Part shown: in pieces, positions 41,214 through 54,104 of the stretch
How the letters are laid out: each line of letters opens with the position of its first letter
Numbering within the stretch: position 1 is the first letter of the stretch
Origin: Citrobacter sp.
GTDB lineage: Bacteria; Pseudomonadota; Gammaproteobacteria; Enterobacterales; Enterobacteriaceae
Direction of reading: 5' to 3'
NCBI GenBank assembly: GCA_019415335.1
Contig: DXKH01000135.1
Span: 209,164 to 273,163 of the forward strand
DNA length: 64,000 bases
Notes under the pieces: generated by a model
Told to the model about the DNA's origin: nothing
Database searches by the model: none
Seen by the model: the letters and a program-made list of their open reading frames with translations, nothing else
Made by a program: the position numbers and the translations under genes

Positions 41214-41603
41214 ATGCTGGTTTCTTGCGCAATGGAACTTTCCGCGCCCGCCATTCCAGATTATGCTGAAGGATTACTGCAGGAAGAGACCATGGACAGA
41301 CAAGACACTTTCCCTCAGCGCGTCTGGCAAATTGTTGCCTCCATTCCCGAAGGCAGCGTTACCACTTATGGCGACGTCGCGATGCTCGCGGGCTCTCCGC
41401 GCGCGGCCAGACAGGTTGGCGGCGTACTCAAACGCCTTCCCGAAGGCAGCACCCTGCCCTGGCATCGGGTGGTGAATCGGCACGGCGTAATTTCGCTAAC
41501 CGGTCCCGATCTACAACGACAACGGCAGGCATTACTGGCGGAAGGTGTTGTGGTGTCCGGGAGCGGGCAGATCGATTTGCAGCGGTATCGCTGGAATTAT
41601 TGA
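41214..41603 (+). CDS. atl: Alkyltransferase-like protein Atl (YbaZ)
   Basis: 129 residues from MLVSCAM, the E. coli start and length. The protein resembles the DNA-binding domain of O6-alkylguanine methyltransferase, but the active-site cysteine in PCHRV is replaced by Trp (PWHRVV), the hallmark of ATLs. It recognises bulky O6-alkylguanine and hands it to nucleotide excision repair. An ATG at 41292 preceded by AGGAAGAG would give 103 residues and cannot be excluded. Confidence 0.92.
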   Translation: MLVSCAMELSAPAIPDYAEGLLQEETMDRQDTFPQRVWQIVASIPEGSVTTYGDVAMLAGSPRAARQVGGVLKRLPEGSTLPWHRVVNRHGVISLTGPDLQRQRQALLAEGVVVSGSGQIDLQRYRWNY

Positions 41604-41626
41604 CCCTCTCCGGGTGGAGAGGGTCA
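41601..41626. terminator. Bidirectional hairpin between atl and ybaY
   Basis: An 11-bp perfect stem TGACCCTCTCC/GGAGAGGGTCA with loop GGGT. It begins on the atl stop codon and ends just before the ybaY stop on the other strand. There is no T-run on either side. Confidence 0.6.
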
Positions 41627-41634
41627 GACAGGCC

Positions 41635-42204
41635 TTAATACTGCGTCGGGGCAGGCACCGCTGAAGACGGATTGACCTGCGTTGGCGAGGTTGAAGGCAC
41701 CGTCGTTGCAGCCCCACCGCTTGCCTGAACAGGAACGGCCGTCTGCTGGACCGGCACCAGGGTCAGATCGGCTTTCGTGCCGCCCTGGTTGATGACCGGC
41801 TGAACGGTATCGGTAATAAACACCAGTTTGTCATTCACCGTAATCGCCGCACTCAACAGAATGCGGGCATTCGGCTGCACGTCAGCCGGGTTAAACGGCA
41901 GGACGAAGCTGAATGGCGCCTGTTTCCCCTCGGTACGAACCGCTTTCTGGGACAGTACTTTCGACGGAGCGTCGGCGAGCGACGCATCCGACAGGGTCAC
42001 GGTCAGTACGGCGTCAGGCGGCAATGCCACTTTCTGACGGATCCATACGGTACCCGAGACATTAGGTTGCTGAATAGCAGGCTGTGTGGCCGTTGCTGAA
42101 GTGTTTGGGTTCGGCGCTGGTGTCTGGATATCTGCACTTTTATCCGCGCAGGCGGCCAGAGCAACCGCAACCGCTAAACCACTGACCATGTGCATGAGCT
42201 TCAT
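41635..42204 (-). CDS. ybaY: YbaY/Hsl-like lipoprotein
   Basis: 189 residues (190 in E. coli). A lipoprotein signal ends LAACADK, with Cys19 as the lipid site. A low-complexity stretch rich in Pro, Thr and Ala (about 30-50) precedes a beta domain of the type III secretion-chaperone-like YbaY/DUF306-like kind (SGTVWIRQKVALPPDAVLTV). A second Pro/Ser-rich tail ends the protein. The role in the cell envelope is unknown; E. coli ybaY responds to osmotic and stationary-phase signals. Confidence 0.92.
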   Translation of the reverse strand: MKLMHMVSGLAVAVALAACADKSADIQTPAPNPNTSATATQPAIQQPNVSGTVWIRQKVALPPDAVLTVTLSDASLADAPSKVLSQKAVRTEGKQAPFSFVLPFNPADVQPNARILLSAAITVNDKLVFITDTVQPVINQGGTKADLTLVPVQQTAVPVQASGGAATTVPSTSPTQVNPSSAVPAPTQY

Positions 42205-42416
42205 TAAATTCTCCTTATCATCTCTGCACCAGCGGGTTTTCCTCCCGCCGGAAGAGTGGTTAACAAAAATGTAACGTAGCTAAGTGTGGCACACATCACT
42301 TATTTTTGCCTGGAATTGGTCAGTTTTTCAGACTATTGCACCCATCGGACCACTTCCAAAATTGCGTTATACTCTGCCTATCTCGCTTCGGCGTCGTTGT
42401 TACCTGGAGAGCATGT

Positions 42417-43280
42417 ATGAGTCAGGCACTGAACAATTTGCTGACATTGTTGAATCTTGAAAAAATTGAGGAAGGACTCTTTCGGGGCCAAAGTGAAGAC
42501 TTAGGGTTGCGCCAGGTATTTGGTGGACAGGTCGTCGGTCAGGCGCTGTATGCGGCGAAAGAAACGGTACCGGAAGAACGCCTGGTTCACTCGTTTCACA
42601 GCTATTTTTTACGCCCAGGCGATAGCCAGCGACCGATTATTTATGACGTGGAAGTCCTGCGCGACGGCAACAGTTTCAGCGCCCGCCGCGTGGCTGCCAT
42701 CCAGAACGGGAAGCCCATCTTCTACATGACTGCCTCATTCCAGGCGCCAGAGCCCGGTTTCGAACATCAAAAAACCATGCCGCACGCCCCCGCGCCGGAT
42801 GGGTTAGCATCAGAAACCGACATTGCCCGGACAGTCGCACACCTGCTGCCGCCGATTTTAAAAGATAAATTTCTCTGCGATCGCCCGCTGGAAGTGCGTC
42901 CCGTTGAGTTTCATAACCCGTTAAAAGGCCATGTGGCAGAACCCACGCGCCAGGTGTGGATCCGTGCGAACGGCGCGTTGCCCAACGACATTCGCGTCCA
43001 TCAGTATCTGTTAGGCTATGCCTCCGATCTCAATTTCCTGCCCGTTGCCCTGCAGCCTCACGGCATTGGTTTCCTGGAAAAAGGGATTCAGATTGCCACG
43101 ATCGACCATTCCATGTGGTTCCACCGTCCGTTTGATTTGAATGAATGGCTGCTGTACAGCGTAGAAAGTACCTCGGCCTCCAGTGCGCGCGGATTTGTCC
43201 GCGGCGAGTTCTACACACAGGATGGCAAACTGGTGGCCTCGACCGTGCAGGAAGGGGTGATGCGTAATCACAACGAATAA
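42417..43280 (+). CDS. tesB: Acyl-CoA thioesterase II TesB
   Basis: 287 residues (286 in E. coli). A double hot-dog fold thioesterase that hydrolyses medium- and long-chain acyl-CoA. Conserved are [11 protein letters not shown] near residue 38, [11 protein letters not shown], and [13 protein letters not shown] with the catalytic Asp204 region. The ATG at 42417 (MSQALNN) matches E. coli; 37 codons of open frame upstream are ignored. It is divergent from ybaY. Confidence 0.95.
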   Translation: MSQALNNLLTLLNLEKIEEGLFRGQSEDLGLRQVFGGQVVGQALYAAKETVPEERLVHSFHSYFLRPGDSQRPIIYDVEVLRDGNSFSARRVAAIQNGKPIFYMTASFQAPEPGFEHQKTMPHAPAPDGLASETDIARTVAHLLPPILKDKFLCDRPLEVRPVEFHNPLKGHVAEPTRQVWIRANGALPNDIRVHQYLLGYASDLNFLPVALQPHGIGFLEKGIQIATIDHSMWFHRPFDLNEWLLYSVESTSASSARGFVRGEFYTQDGKLVASTVQEGVMRNHNE

Positions 43281-43283
43281 AAA

Positions 43284-43310
43284 GCCGGATGGCATTACTG
43301 CACATCCGGC
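43284..43310. repeat. Single REP-like palindrome after tesB
   Basis: Arms GCCGGATG and CATCCGGC, separated by 11 bp, just past the tesB stop. It is one REP unit without a partner. Confidence 0.65.
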
Positions 43311-43323
43311 GGTATCCCGTTGT

Positions 43324-43346
43324 TGCCCGGTTAAGTTAGCCGGGCA
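43324..43346. terminator. Hairpin between tesB and amtB
   Basis: Seven-bp stem TGCCCGG/CCGGGCA with a 9-base loop, followed on the plus strand by a broken T-rich run (TGTTTCTGTT). It lies between convergent tesB and amtB ends. Confidence 0.5.
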
Positions 43347-43354
43347 TGTTTCTG

Positions 43355-44641
43355 TTATGCGTTGTAGGCATTCTCGCCGTGGCTGTTCACGTCCAGCCCT
43401 TCGCGCTCTTGCTCTTCCGGTACACGCAGACCGACGGTCATATCCGCCAGCTTGTAGCCAATGAAGGCCACGACGCCAGACCAGACGATCGTGATGGCGA
43501 TGCTCTCAAGCTGCACCAGCAGCTGATGCCCCATCGTCACCCCTTCAGCGAAGCCCACACCACCCAGCGCGCTTGAGGCAAAGACCCCGGTCAGAATACA
43601 ACCCACAATCCCGCAGACGCCGTGAACGCCGAACACATCGCACGGGTCATCAACACGCAGCAGACGTTTGAGCATGGTCACGCCCCACAACCCGGCCACG
43701 CCCGCCACCACGCCAATGATTAACGCGCCACCGACGCCGATGTAACCACAGGCAGGCGTCACGCCAACCAGACCGGCAATCGCCCCCGAGCATGCGCCCA
43801 GCAGAGACGGTTTACCGCGCAGCGCCCACTCGCCAAAGATCCAGCCAAGGATCGCGGCGGCCGTGGCAACAACGGTGTTCACAAAGGCCAGCGCCGCAAT
43901 TTCGTTTGCTGTCCCCGCAGAACCGGCGTTAAAGCCAAACCAGCCGATATAGAGGATCGCCGTGCCGGTGAAGACCATCGGCAGGTTATGCGGTTTGAAC
44001 GCCTCTTTGCCGAAGCCCACACGCTTGCCAATCAGGTAGGCACCGACCAGGCCAGCAATCGCGGCATTAATATGCACCACGGTACCGCCGGCAAAGTCCA
44101 GCGCACCGTGCGATCCCAGCAGACCGCCGCCCCACACCATATGGGCAATCGGAATGTAGGAGAGCGTCAGCCAGACCACCACGAAGATCAGGACGGCAGA
44201 GAAACGGATGCGTTCCGCCAGCGAACCGACGATCAGACCGACGGTAATACAGGCAAACGACCCCTGGAAAGCAACGTGAATGTACTGGTAGATACTGCCC
44301 ATTACGGCGGTCAGTTCAATGTTTTTCAGCATCACCCAGTTGAAGTTACCGAAGAAGCTGTTTCCTTCGCCGAACGCCAGTGAATAGCCGAACACCACCC
44401 ACATGATGCACACCAGCGCAAAGGTGACGGTGACCTGCGTCAGCATCGACAGGACGTTCTTCCCGCGGATCAACCCGCCATAGAACAGGGCGATACCCGG
44501 AATGGTCATAAACAGCACCAGCGCGGTACAAATCATCATAAAGGCGTTATCGGCTTTATCCGCCACTGCCGGAGCAGCCATCGCGAGACCTGGCAGCAGT
44601 GCCAGCGAAGCAAGGCCCATTTTCATCGTTGCTATCTTCAT
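43355..44641 (-). CDS. amtB: Ammonium transporter AmtB
   Basis: 428 residues, equal to E. coli. The first 22 residues are a signal peptide. Eleven membrane helices form a trimeric ammonium channel; the twin histidines are in AHMVWGG-region helix 5 and VFGVHGVCG of helix 10. The C-terminal tail ending NSHGENAYNA binds GlnK. It lies 31 bp after glnK in the nitrogen-controlled glnKamtB operon. The open frame running upstream through glnK in another phase is discarded. Confidence 0.97.
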   Translation of the reverse strand: MKIATMKMGLASLALLPGLAMAAPAVADKADNAFMMICTALVLFMTIPGIALFYGGLIRGKNVLSMLTQVTVTFALVCIMWVVFGYSLAFGEGNSFFGNFNWVMLKNIELTAVMGSIYQYIHVAFQGSFACITVGLIVGSLAERIRFSAVLIFVVVWLTLSYIPIAHMVWGGGLLGSHGALDFAGGTVVHINAAIAGLVGAYLIGKRVGFGKEAFKPHNLPMVFTGTAILYIGWFGFNAGSAGTANEIAALAFVNTVVATAAAILGWIFGEWALRGKPSLLGACSGAIAGLVGVTPACGYIGVGGALIIGVVAGVAGLWGVTMLKRLLRVDDPCDVFGVHGVCGIVGCILTGVFASSALGGVGFAEGVTMGHQLLVQLESIAITIVWSGVVAFIGYKLADMTVGLRVPEEQEREGLDVNSHGENAYNA

Positions 44642-44672
44642 TTTGTCGTTTCCCGTTACTGTGTGCCAGGCT

Positions 44673-45011
44673 TTACAGCGCCGCTTCGTCAGCTTCGCCG
44701 GTGCGAATACGAATGACGCGTTGCAGCTCCGCGACGAAAATTTTGCCGTCGCCAATTTTTCCGGTGTAGGCCGCCTTGCTGATGACATCGATCACTTCAT
44801 CCAGTTGGTCGTCGGCAATGGCCACATCAATCTTCACTTTAGGCAGGAAGTTGACGCTGTACTCTGCACCCCGATATAACTCGGCATGACCTTTCTGACG
44901 TCCGAACCCTTTCACTTCGGTGACGGTCAGCCCTTGAATACCAATAGAAGAGAGCGCTTCGCGAACGTCTTCCAGTTTGAACGGTTTGATTACCACGGTA
45001 ACCAGCTTCAT
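44673..45011 (-). CDS. glnK: PII signalling protein GlnK
   Basis: 112 residues, full length. The T-loop carries Tyr51 (HAELYRGAEYSV), which GlnD uridylylates under nitrogen limitation; unmodified GlnK plugs AmtB when ammonium returns. ATP-binding segments TGKIGDGKIFV and RIRTGE are conserved. It is the first gene of the operon with amtB behind a sigma-54 promoter. Confidence 0.97.
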   Translation of the reverse strand: MKLVTVVIKPFKLEDVREALSSIGIQGLTVTEVKGFGRQKGHAELYRGAEYSVNFLPKVKIDVAIADDQLDEVIDVISKAAYTGKIGDGKIFVAELQRVIRIRTGEADEAAL

Positions 45012-45064
45012 AGATCCCCTCCAGTCAGAATTCGGCAGATGGTGCGACTACACGACTGAGGTAT

Positions 45065-45080
45065 TGCAAGGGGTATGCCA
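45065..45080 (-). promoter_or_regulatory. Sigma-54 promoter of glnKamtB
   Basis: Minus-strand TGGCATACCCCTTGCA fits the sigma-54 -24/-12 consensus TGGCAC-N5-TTGCW, with invariant GG and GC 10 bp apart, about 55 bp upstream of the glnK start. Confidence 0.92.
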
Positions 45081-45165
45081 GAATTGAAAAAGCGGAGCCG
45101 ATGTCTGTTCTACAGGCCGTCTGGCGGGCGATTCAGAAAGGAAAACGGAGCGGAAAAAGAAAAAC

Positions 45166-45180
45166 GCACCATGACAGTGC
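45166..45180. promoter_or_regulatory. NtrC-like enhancer site
   Basis: GCACCATGACAGTGC has the GCAC-N7-GTGC dyad of NtrC (GlnG) sites. It lies about 90-100 bp upstream of the sigma-54 -24 element, a normal enhancer distance. A weaker relative occurs between it and mdlB. Confidence 0.7.
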
Positions 45181-45234
45181 ATGATGCGTTACATTTTTGC
45201 ACCACCGCCGAAGCGGCCCGGCAGCGGCGGTGCA

Positions 45235-48778
<3,544 letters not shown>

Positions 48779-48823
48779 GTATTATGTCCTGACTTGATTT
48801 TCCGGCAAATCGTGCCGGGAGAG

Positions 48824-49282
48824 TTATTCGATTGGCAGCGCAGTGGTGTATTTAATCTGTTCCATGGCAAAGCTCGACGTGACGTCCGACAGACCGGGAA
48901 CGCTGTTTACCAGACGTTTATAGAAGTCGTCATAGCGCTTCATGTCGGCCACCTGGACCCGCATCAGGTAGTCGTACTCCCCGGCCATGCGCCAGAAGCC
49001 CAGCACCTCCGGCATCTCACTGACCACTGTCACGAAGCGACAATACCAGTCACTGCTGTGATGCTGGGTTTTGATGTGCACAAAGGCAGTTAACCCCAGC
49101 CCCAGTTTTTCCGGATCCAGCAGCGCGACTCTTCCCAGCAGAATGCCATCATCTTCCAGGCGTTTGAGGCGCTTCCAGCAGGGTGTGGTGGTCAGATTAA
49201 CGGCATCCGCCAGCGCCTGCAAAGAGAGGGTGCAGTCCTGCTGCATCAATGCGAGCAGCTTACGGTCAATTTTATCTAACAT
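48824..49282 (-). CDS. decR: Lrp/AsnC-family regulator DecR (YbaO)
   Basis: 152 residues, full length. An N-terminal helix-turn-helix ([27 protein letters not shown]) precedes the RAM ligand domain. In E. coli DecR activates cysteine detoxification genes; in Salmonella the same protein (YbaO) controls the neighbouring cysteine desulfhydrase cdsH, which here lies divergently 112 bp away. Confidence 0.95.
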   Translation of the reverse strand: MLDKIDRKLLALMQQDCTLSLQALADAVNLTTTPCWKRLKRLEDDGILLGRVALLDPEKLGLGLTAFVHIKTQHHSSDWYCRFVTVVSEMPEVLGFWRMAGEYDYLMRVQVADMKRYDDFYKRLVNSVPGLSDVTSSFAMEQIKYTTALPIE

Positions 49283-49394
49283 ACCGGCACCTCAGAGAAG
49301 AATTTTCTCCTTACATTCTATTTTAAAGGTTAAATGGCAACAATTTTTTCCGTGCTTTTCGCTACTCTTGGCACAAAATGACAAATGGATATTA

Positions 49395-50450
49395 ATGATG
49401 AATAGCACCTGGGTTAAAAATGCCATCAATGAGATTAACGCGGATTATCAGCGCTCGGCTGATACCCATCTTATCCGCCTGCCGTTACCCGCTTTTCCGG
49501 GGATCCAGCTCTATCTGAAAGATGAAAGCACCCACCCGACCGGTAGCCTGAAGCACCGACTGGCGCGTTCGCTGTTCATTTATGGATTGTGCAACGGCTG
49601 GATTAAGGAAGGCACAACCATTATCGAATCCTCTTCCGGATCAACGGCGGTGTCCGAAGCCTGGTTCGCCCGTCTGCTGGGACTGCCGTTTATCGCCGTC
49701 ATGCCCGCCTGTACGGCAAAACGAAAAATCGAACAGATTGAATTTTACGGCGGTCGCTGTCATTTCGTGGACAGCGCCTGCGAGATTTATGCGGCGTCAG
49801 AACAGCTGGCGCACGACTTGAACGGCCACTATATGGATCAGTTCACCTATGCCGAACGCGCCACCGACTGGCGCGGTAACAACAATATCGCCGACAGTAT
49901 CTTCCGCCAGATGCAGTGCGAACCACATCCCGTACCGAAACACATTGTGATGAGCGCCGGAACCGGCGGGACCTCCGCGACCCTTGGTCGCTACATTCGC
50001 TGCCAGGGTTACGATACACAATTGATGGTGGTGGACCCGGAAAACTCGGTTTTCCTGCCTTTCTGGCAAACGCGTGATGCCACATTACGCAGCCCTGTCG
50101 GCAGTAAAATTGAGGGGATTGGGCGCCCGCGCGTCGAACCGTCATTCATTGCCGACGTGGTTGATGAGATGCTGCGCGTCCCTGATGCCGCCAGCGTGGC
50201 GACCGCTCACTGGCTGGAAACGCAACTGGGTCGCAAAGTGGGAGCTTCAACAGGCACCAACATGTGGGGCATGCTGCAACTCGCCGCCCGTATGCGCGAA
50301 GCCGGAGAAACGGGTTCGCTGGTGACGCTGCTGTGCGACAGCGGCGAGCGCTATCTGGACACCTACTACCATGCCGAATGGGTGAGCGCCCATATTGGCG
50401 ATCTCACCACGGCGAAAGCAGAGTTGGCCCGGTTGCTGAATGTGAATTAA
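49395..50450 (+). CDS. cdsH: PLP-dependent L-cysteine desulfhydrase CdsH
   Basis: 351 residues of the cysteine synthase/cystathionine beta-synthase fold. The PLP lysine is in [11 protein letters not shown], the substrate loop is [12 protein letters not shown] and the phosphate loop is [11 protein letters not shown]. It matches the Salmonella protein STM0458 (CdsH) by recall and by its place beside ybaO/decR; K-12 lacks it at this site. It would degrade cysteine to pyruvate, sulfide and ammonia, with DecR as activator. Two adjacent ATG codons (49395, 49398) are possible starts; the long frame upstream is antisense to decR. Confidence 0.88.
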   Translation: MMNSTWVKNAINEINADYQRSADTHLIRLPLPAFPGIQLYLKDESTHPTGSLKHRLARSLFIYGLCNGWIKEGTTIIESSSGSTAVSEAWFARLLGLPFIAVMPACTAKRKIEQIEFYGGRCHFVDSACEIYAASEQLAHDLNGHYMDQFTYAERATDWRGNNNIADSIFRQMQCEPHPVPKHIVMSAGTGGTSATLGRYIRCQGYDTQLMVVDPENSVFLPFWQTRDATLRSPVGSKIEGIGRPRVEPSFIADVVDEMLRVPDAASVATAHWLETQLGRKVGASTGTNMWGMLQLAARMREAGETGSLVTLLCDSGERYLDTYYHAEWVSAHIGDLTTAKAELARLLNVN

Positions 50451-50454
50451 ATCA

Positions 50455-50479
50455 AAAAAAACCGGGCTAAACGCCCGGT
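50455..50479 (-). terminator. Rho-independent terminator of cof
   Basis: Seven-bp perfect stem ACCGGGC/GCCCGGT with loop TAAAC, followed on the minus strand by a run of seven T. It lies just after the cof stop and also past the end of cdsH on the other strand. Confidence 0.85.
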
Positions 50480-50493
50480 GCTGGTAGGGTCTC

Positions 50494-51312
50494 TCATTCG
50501 GGGGAATAAGGTAGATTTGGATAGTCCAGCCAATGTGTCAAAAAGTGTGATACCGCCTGGTTGCGACAATGACCAATCACCGGTAAATGGGGAAGTTCGG
50601 CAATAAGTTGCGGCATGGCATTGCCCATGATCAGGCCACGGCCGACGCTGCCAAGCATTTCGCGATCGTTCATGGCATCGCCAAACGCCATACATTCCGC
50701 CAGCGTCAGGCCCAAGTGACCGCTCAATACCTCCAGCGCAGAACCTTTGTTACAGCCCACCGGCAGCACTTCCAGGCAATCGACCGCCGAGAAGCAAAGA
50801 TGAGCTCGCGCGCCTAATACCTCTTCAAGCTGAATTTTCAGCCGCGTCAGATCGTCATGCTCGCCACAGAAGCAAACTTTGGTCACCCGATCTGCCGGGA
50901 TACGCGCGACATCCACGATCTGATAGCGAAACCCGCTATAGACGTGAGCGTGCAGCATCTCTGGGATTTCTTGCCCGGTAAACCAGCCATTATCGTTGAA
51001 GACATGCATGCTCGCCTGTGTGTCCCAGCGCTGATGCAGGACGATCTCCGCAACAACTGGATCCAGATCCTGACGATGCAGCACTTCGCCTTCCAGCGAG
51101 TGGATGCGCGTCCCGTTGCCGGTAATCAGAAAAGCATCGAGTGAAAAGGTGCCGAGAATATGGCGCATTTCCAGCACATGGCGTCCGGTGGCAAACGTCA
51201 GGGTTATGTCGCGTTCGCGCAGTCGCGCCAGAGTAGAGAGCGTTTCATCACCCAAAAGGTGATTCGGCATCAACAGGGTGCCATCCATATCAAATGCAGC
51301 CAGGCGTGCCAT
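50494..51312 (-). CDS. cof: HMP-pyrophosphate phosphatase Cof (HAD family)
   Basis: 272 residues, equal to E. coli. A Cof-type HAD phosphatase: the nucleophile motif DMDGT is at 8-12, and motif [11 protein letters not shown] is near residue 208. It hydrolyses HMP-PP and related pyrophosphates in thiamin metabolism and gives resistance to toxic thiamin analogues. The start is at MARLAAF, four codons into the open frame. Divergent from ybaE. Confidence 0.95.
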   Translation of the reverse strand: MARLAAFDMDGTLLMPNHLLGDETLSTLARLRERDITLTFATGRHVLEMRHILGTFSLDAFLITGNGTRIHSLEGEVLHRQDLDPVVAEIVLHQRWDTQASMHVFNDNGWFTGQEIPEMLHAHVYSGFRYQIVDVARIPADRVTKVCFCGEHDDLTRLKIQLEEVLGARAHLCFSAVDCLEVLPVGCNKGSALEVLSGHLGLTLAECMAFGDAMNDREMLGSVGRGLIMGNAMPQLIAELPHLPVIGHCRNQAVSHFLTHWLDYPNLPYSPE

Positions 51313-51411
51313 CTCTTTCTCCACTCTGTCACAGATTAACTTGTGCTTAAGTATTACCTGTTATATACGGAAGTAATAGTGAATAGATAAAAGTAATTGT
51401 TCCGGGTTTAT

Positions 51412-53112
51412 ATGCGACTTCTCAATCGGCTTAATCAATACCAGCGACTCTGGCAGCCTTCTAACGGCGAACCGCAGAACGTGACCGTCGGAGAACTGGC
51501 TGAACGCTGCTTTTGTAGCGAGCGGCACATCCGCACGTTGTTACGCCAGGCGCAGGAATCAGGCTGGCTGGTCTGGGAGGCGCAGTCCGGGCGCGGTAAG
51601 CGTGGGCAGTTGCGTTTTCTGGTGACCCCGGAATCGCTGCGCACCGCGATGATGGAACAGGCGCTGGAAAAAGGGCAGCAGCTTAGCGTACTGGAGCTCG
51701 CCCAACTGGCACCCGGTGAACTGCGAACAATGCTGCAGCCCTTTATGGGGGGGCAATGGCAAAACGACACGCCCACGCTGCGTATTCCCTATTACCGTCA
51801 GCTTGAACCGCTGCATTCTGGTTTTCTTCCCGGTCGCGCCGAGCAGCATCTGGCGGGGCAGATTTTCTCCGGCCTGACCCGTTTTGACAGCCAGACACAG
51901 CTTCCCTGCGGGGATTTAGCCCACCACTGGGATATCTCCGCCGACGGGTTGCGCTGGGATTTCTATATTCGCTCGACGCTGTTCTGGCATAACGGCGACG
52001 CGGTAGAGACCGCGCAACTGCACCAGCGACTGCTGATGCTGCGCGAACTCCCGGCTCTGAACCGGCTGTTTATCGGCGTGAAGCACATTGAGGTGACGCA
52101 TCCTCAGTGTCTGACGTTTATTCTGCACCGTCCGGATTTCTGGCTGGCGCATCGGCTGGCAAGCTACTGCAGCCTGTTGGCGCATCCGGAACATCCCGTC
52201 ATCGGAACGGGCCCTTTTCGTCTGACGCTATTCACGCCTGAACTGGTGCGTCTGGAAAGCCACGACCATTACCATCTCGCGCATCCACTGCTGAAAGCCA
52301 TTGAGTACTGGATCACCCCTCAGCTTTTTGAGCAGGATCTGGGTACCAGTTGTCGCCATCCGGTGCAGATAACCATTGGCAAACCCGAAGAGCTCGCCAC
52401 GGTGAGTCCGGTAAGCACCGGCATCAGCCTCGGTTTTTGCTATCTCACGCTGAAAAAGAGCCCCCGTCTGACGCTGCTGCAGGCTCGTCGGCTGGTCAGC
52501 CTTATTCATCGTTCTTCGCTGCTGCAAACGCTGGATGTGGGAGAAAACCTGATTACGCCTTGCAACGAACTGTTGCCTGGCTGGGCTATTCCGCAGTGGG
52601 AAGGGCTGGAAGCGGTTGAACTGCCGAAAAAAATGACGCTGGTTTATCACCTGCCGGTGGAACTGCATACCATGGCAGAGCGCCTGCGCCATACGCTGGC
52701 GACCCTGGGCTGCGAACTGACGCTCATTTTTCATAACGCGAAAACCTGGGATGGCTACCAACGGCTTGCCGACGCGGATCTGATGATGGGAGACCGTCTG
52801 ATTGGCGAAGCGCCCGAGTATACTCTCGAACAGTGGCTACGTTGTGACCCTCTCTGGCCACACGTGCTTGATGCACAGACATTCTCACATCTTCAGGCCA
52901 CGCTGGATGCGCTGCAAATCAGGCCGGACGAGGATCATCGCTATGCCGCACTGCAACAAGTTTTCGCCAGTCTGATGAATGACGCCACGCTGACGCCGCT
53001 GTTTAACTATCACTACCGCATCAGCGCACCGCCAGGGGTAAACGGGGTGCGGCTGAATCCGCGCGGCTGGTTTGAGTTCACCGAAGCCTGGCTACCACCT
53101 CCGACGTCGTGA
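51412..53112 (+). CDS. ybaE: SgrR-family regulator YbaE
   Basis: 566 residues, equal to E. coli YbaE. An N-terminal winged-helix region (VGELAERCFCSERHIRTLLRQ, about 30-50) is followed by a type 5 solute-binding-like domain (LAGQIFSGLTRFD, HHWDISADGLRWDFYIR). SgrR, the relative, senses sugar-phosphate stress; the ligand of YbaE is not known. The start at MRLLNRLNQYQRLWQP fits the family; the first five codons of the open frame are dropped. Confidence 0.92.
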   Translation: MRLLNRLNQYQRLWQPSNGEPQNVTVGELAERCFCSERHIRTLLRQAQESGWLVWEAQSGRGKRGQLRFLVTPESLRTAMMEQALEKGQQLSVLELAQLAPGELRTMLQPFMGGQWQNDTPTLRIPYYRQLEPLHSGFLPGRAEQHLAGQIFSGLTRFDSQTQLPCGDLAHHWDISADGLRWDFYIRSTLFWHNGDAVETAQLHQRLLMLRELPALNRLFIGVKHIEVTHPQCLTFILHRPDFWLAHRLASYCSLLAHPEHPVIGTGPFRLTLFTPELVRLESHDHYHLAHPLLKAIEYWITPQLFEQDLGTSCRHPVQITIGKPEELATVSPVSTGISLGFCYLTLKKSPRLTLLQARRLVSLIHRSSLLQTLDVGENLITPCNELLPGWAIPQWEGLEAVELPKKMTLVYHLPVELHTMAERLRHTLATLGCELTLIFHNAKTWDGYQRLADADLMMGDRLIGEAPEYTLEQWLRCDPLWPHVLDAQTFSHLQATLDALQIRPDEDHRYAALQQVFASLMNDATLTPLFNYHYRISAPPGVNGVRLNPRGWFEFTEAWLPPPTS

Positions 53113-53152
53113 AGAAGCTGGTCGCCAGACAACTCTGGCGCTACCATAGCGA

Positions 53153-53280
53153 CTTTACACACGTCATCCTTCAAACTGCCTCTTTGTTGGCGACGTCTGT
53201 TCTCCCCTGTCATTGACTTATGTAAACCCCGGGGAATTCTCAGACGTGTCGCCTCGATGCAATTTGAATGATTTTGTGTC
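53153..53280. repeat. ERIC element upstream of queC
   Basis: About 127 bp. It contains CATCCTTCAA at the left, TTGACTTATGTAAACCCC and GGGGAATTCTCAG in the middle and CGCCTCGATGCAATTTGAATGA at the right, in the same order as the apt copy. Its end lies 21 bp before the queC start. Confidence 0.82.
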
Positions 53281-53301
53281 AGCAATTTATCAGGATTAAC
53301 C

Positions 53302-53997
53302 ATGAAACGTGCCGTCGTAGTTTTCAGTGGAGGACAGGACTCCACCACCTGTCTGGTGCAGGCGCTGCATCAGTATGATGAAGTGCATTGCGTGACCTTT
53401 GACTATGGTCAGCGCCATCGCGCGGAGATCGATGTTGCACGTGATCTGGCCCTGAAACTGGGGGCTCGTGCGCACAAAGTGCTGGACGTGACGCTGCTGA
53501 GTGAACTGGCGGTCAGCAGCCTGACCCGCGACAACATCCCGGTTCCGGATTATGAACCGGATGCCGATGGGATCCCGAATACCTTCGTCCCTGGACGCAA
53601 TATTCTGTTTCTGACCCTGGCGGCGATTTATGCTTATCAGGTGAAAGCAGAAGCTGTGATTACCGGCGTCTGCGAGACCGATTTCTCCGGTTACCCTGAC
53701 TGCCGTAATGATTTTGTCGAGGCGCTGAATCACGCCATCAAACTGGGGATGGCAAAAGATATCCGCTTTGAAACGCCGCTGATGTGGATTGATAAAGCCG
53801 AAACCTGGGCACTGGCAGACTATTGGGGCAAGCTGGATCTGGTGCGTGAAGAGACGCTGACCTGCTACAACGGCATTAAGGGCGACGGTTGTGGCCACTG
53901 TGCAGCCTGTAATCTGCGTGCGAATGGCCTGAATCATTACCTGGCGGATAAACCGGCCATCATGGCGGCAATGAAGCAAAAGACAGGGTTAAAGTAA
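53302..53997 (+). CDS. queC: 7-cyano-7-deazaguanine synthase QueC
   Basis: 231 residues, full length. It converts 7-carboxy-7-deazaguanine to preQ0 with ATP and ammonia for queuosine tRNA modification. The P-loop FSGGQDSTT is at 8-16 and the zinc-binding cysteines are in [11 protein letters not shown] near the C-terminus. It is next to an ERIC element, so its promoter must lie in or near that repeat. Confidence 0.96.
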   Translation: MKRAVVVFSGGQDSTTCLVQALHQYDEVHCVTFDYGQRHRAEIDVARDLALKLGARAHKVLDVTLLSELAVSSLTRDNIPVPDYEPDADGIPNTFVPGRNILFLTLAAIYAYQVKAEAVITGVCETDFSGYPDCRNDFVEALNHAIKLGMAKDIRFETPLMWIDKAETWALADYWGKLDLVREETLTCYNGIKGDGCGHCAACNLRANGLNHYLADKPAIMAAMKQKTGLK

Positions 53998-54002
53998 TCG
54001 TT

Positions 54003-54098
54003 TTGCCGGATAGCGGTGCACGCACCTTATCCGGCCTGGCAACATTCACCGTAGTCAATATCGCCCGTAGGCCTTAAAACTACGCGCCATCAGGCAAC
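54003..54098. repeat. REP/BIME block between queC and fadM
   Basis: Contains TTGCCGGATAGCGGTGCACG, CTTATCCGGCCTGG, CGTAGGCCTTAAAACTACG and GCGCCATCAGGCAA. Units are partly diverged. It lies between convergent genes. Confidence 0.78.
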
Positions 54099-54104
54099 TT
54101 GCCG

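Noticed and set aside
40582..41232. 216-codon form of the ribbon-helix-helix gene running through ffs
   Set aside because: The added N-terminal part is translated 4.5S RNA sequence; the ATG at 40833 begins the conserved-looking domain and has a ribosome site.
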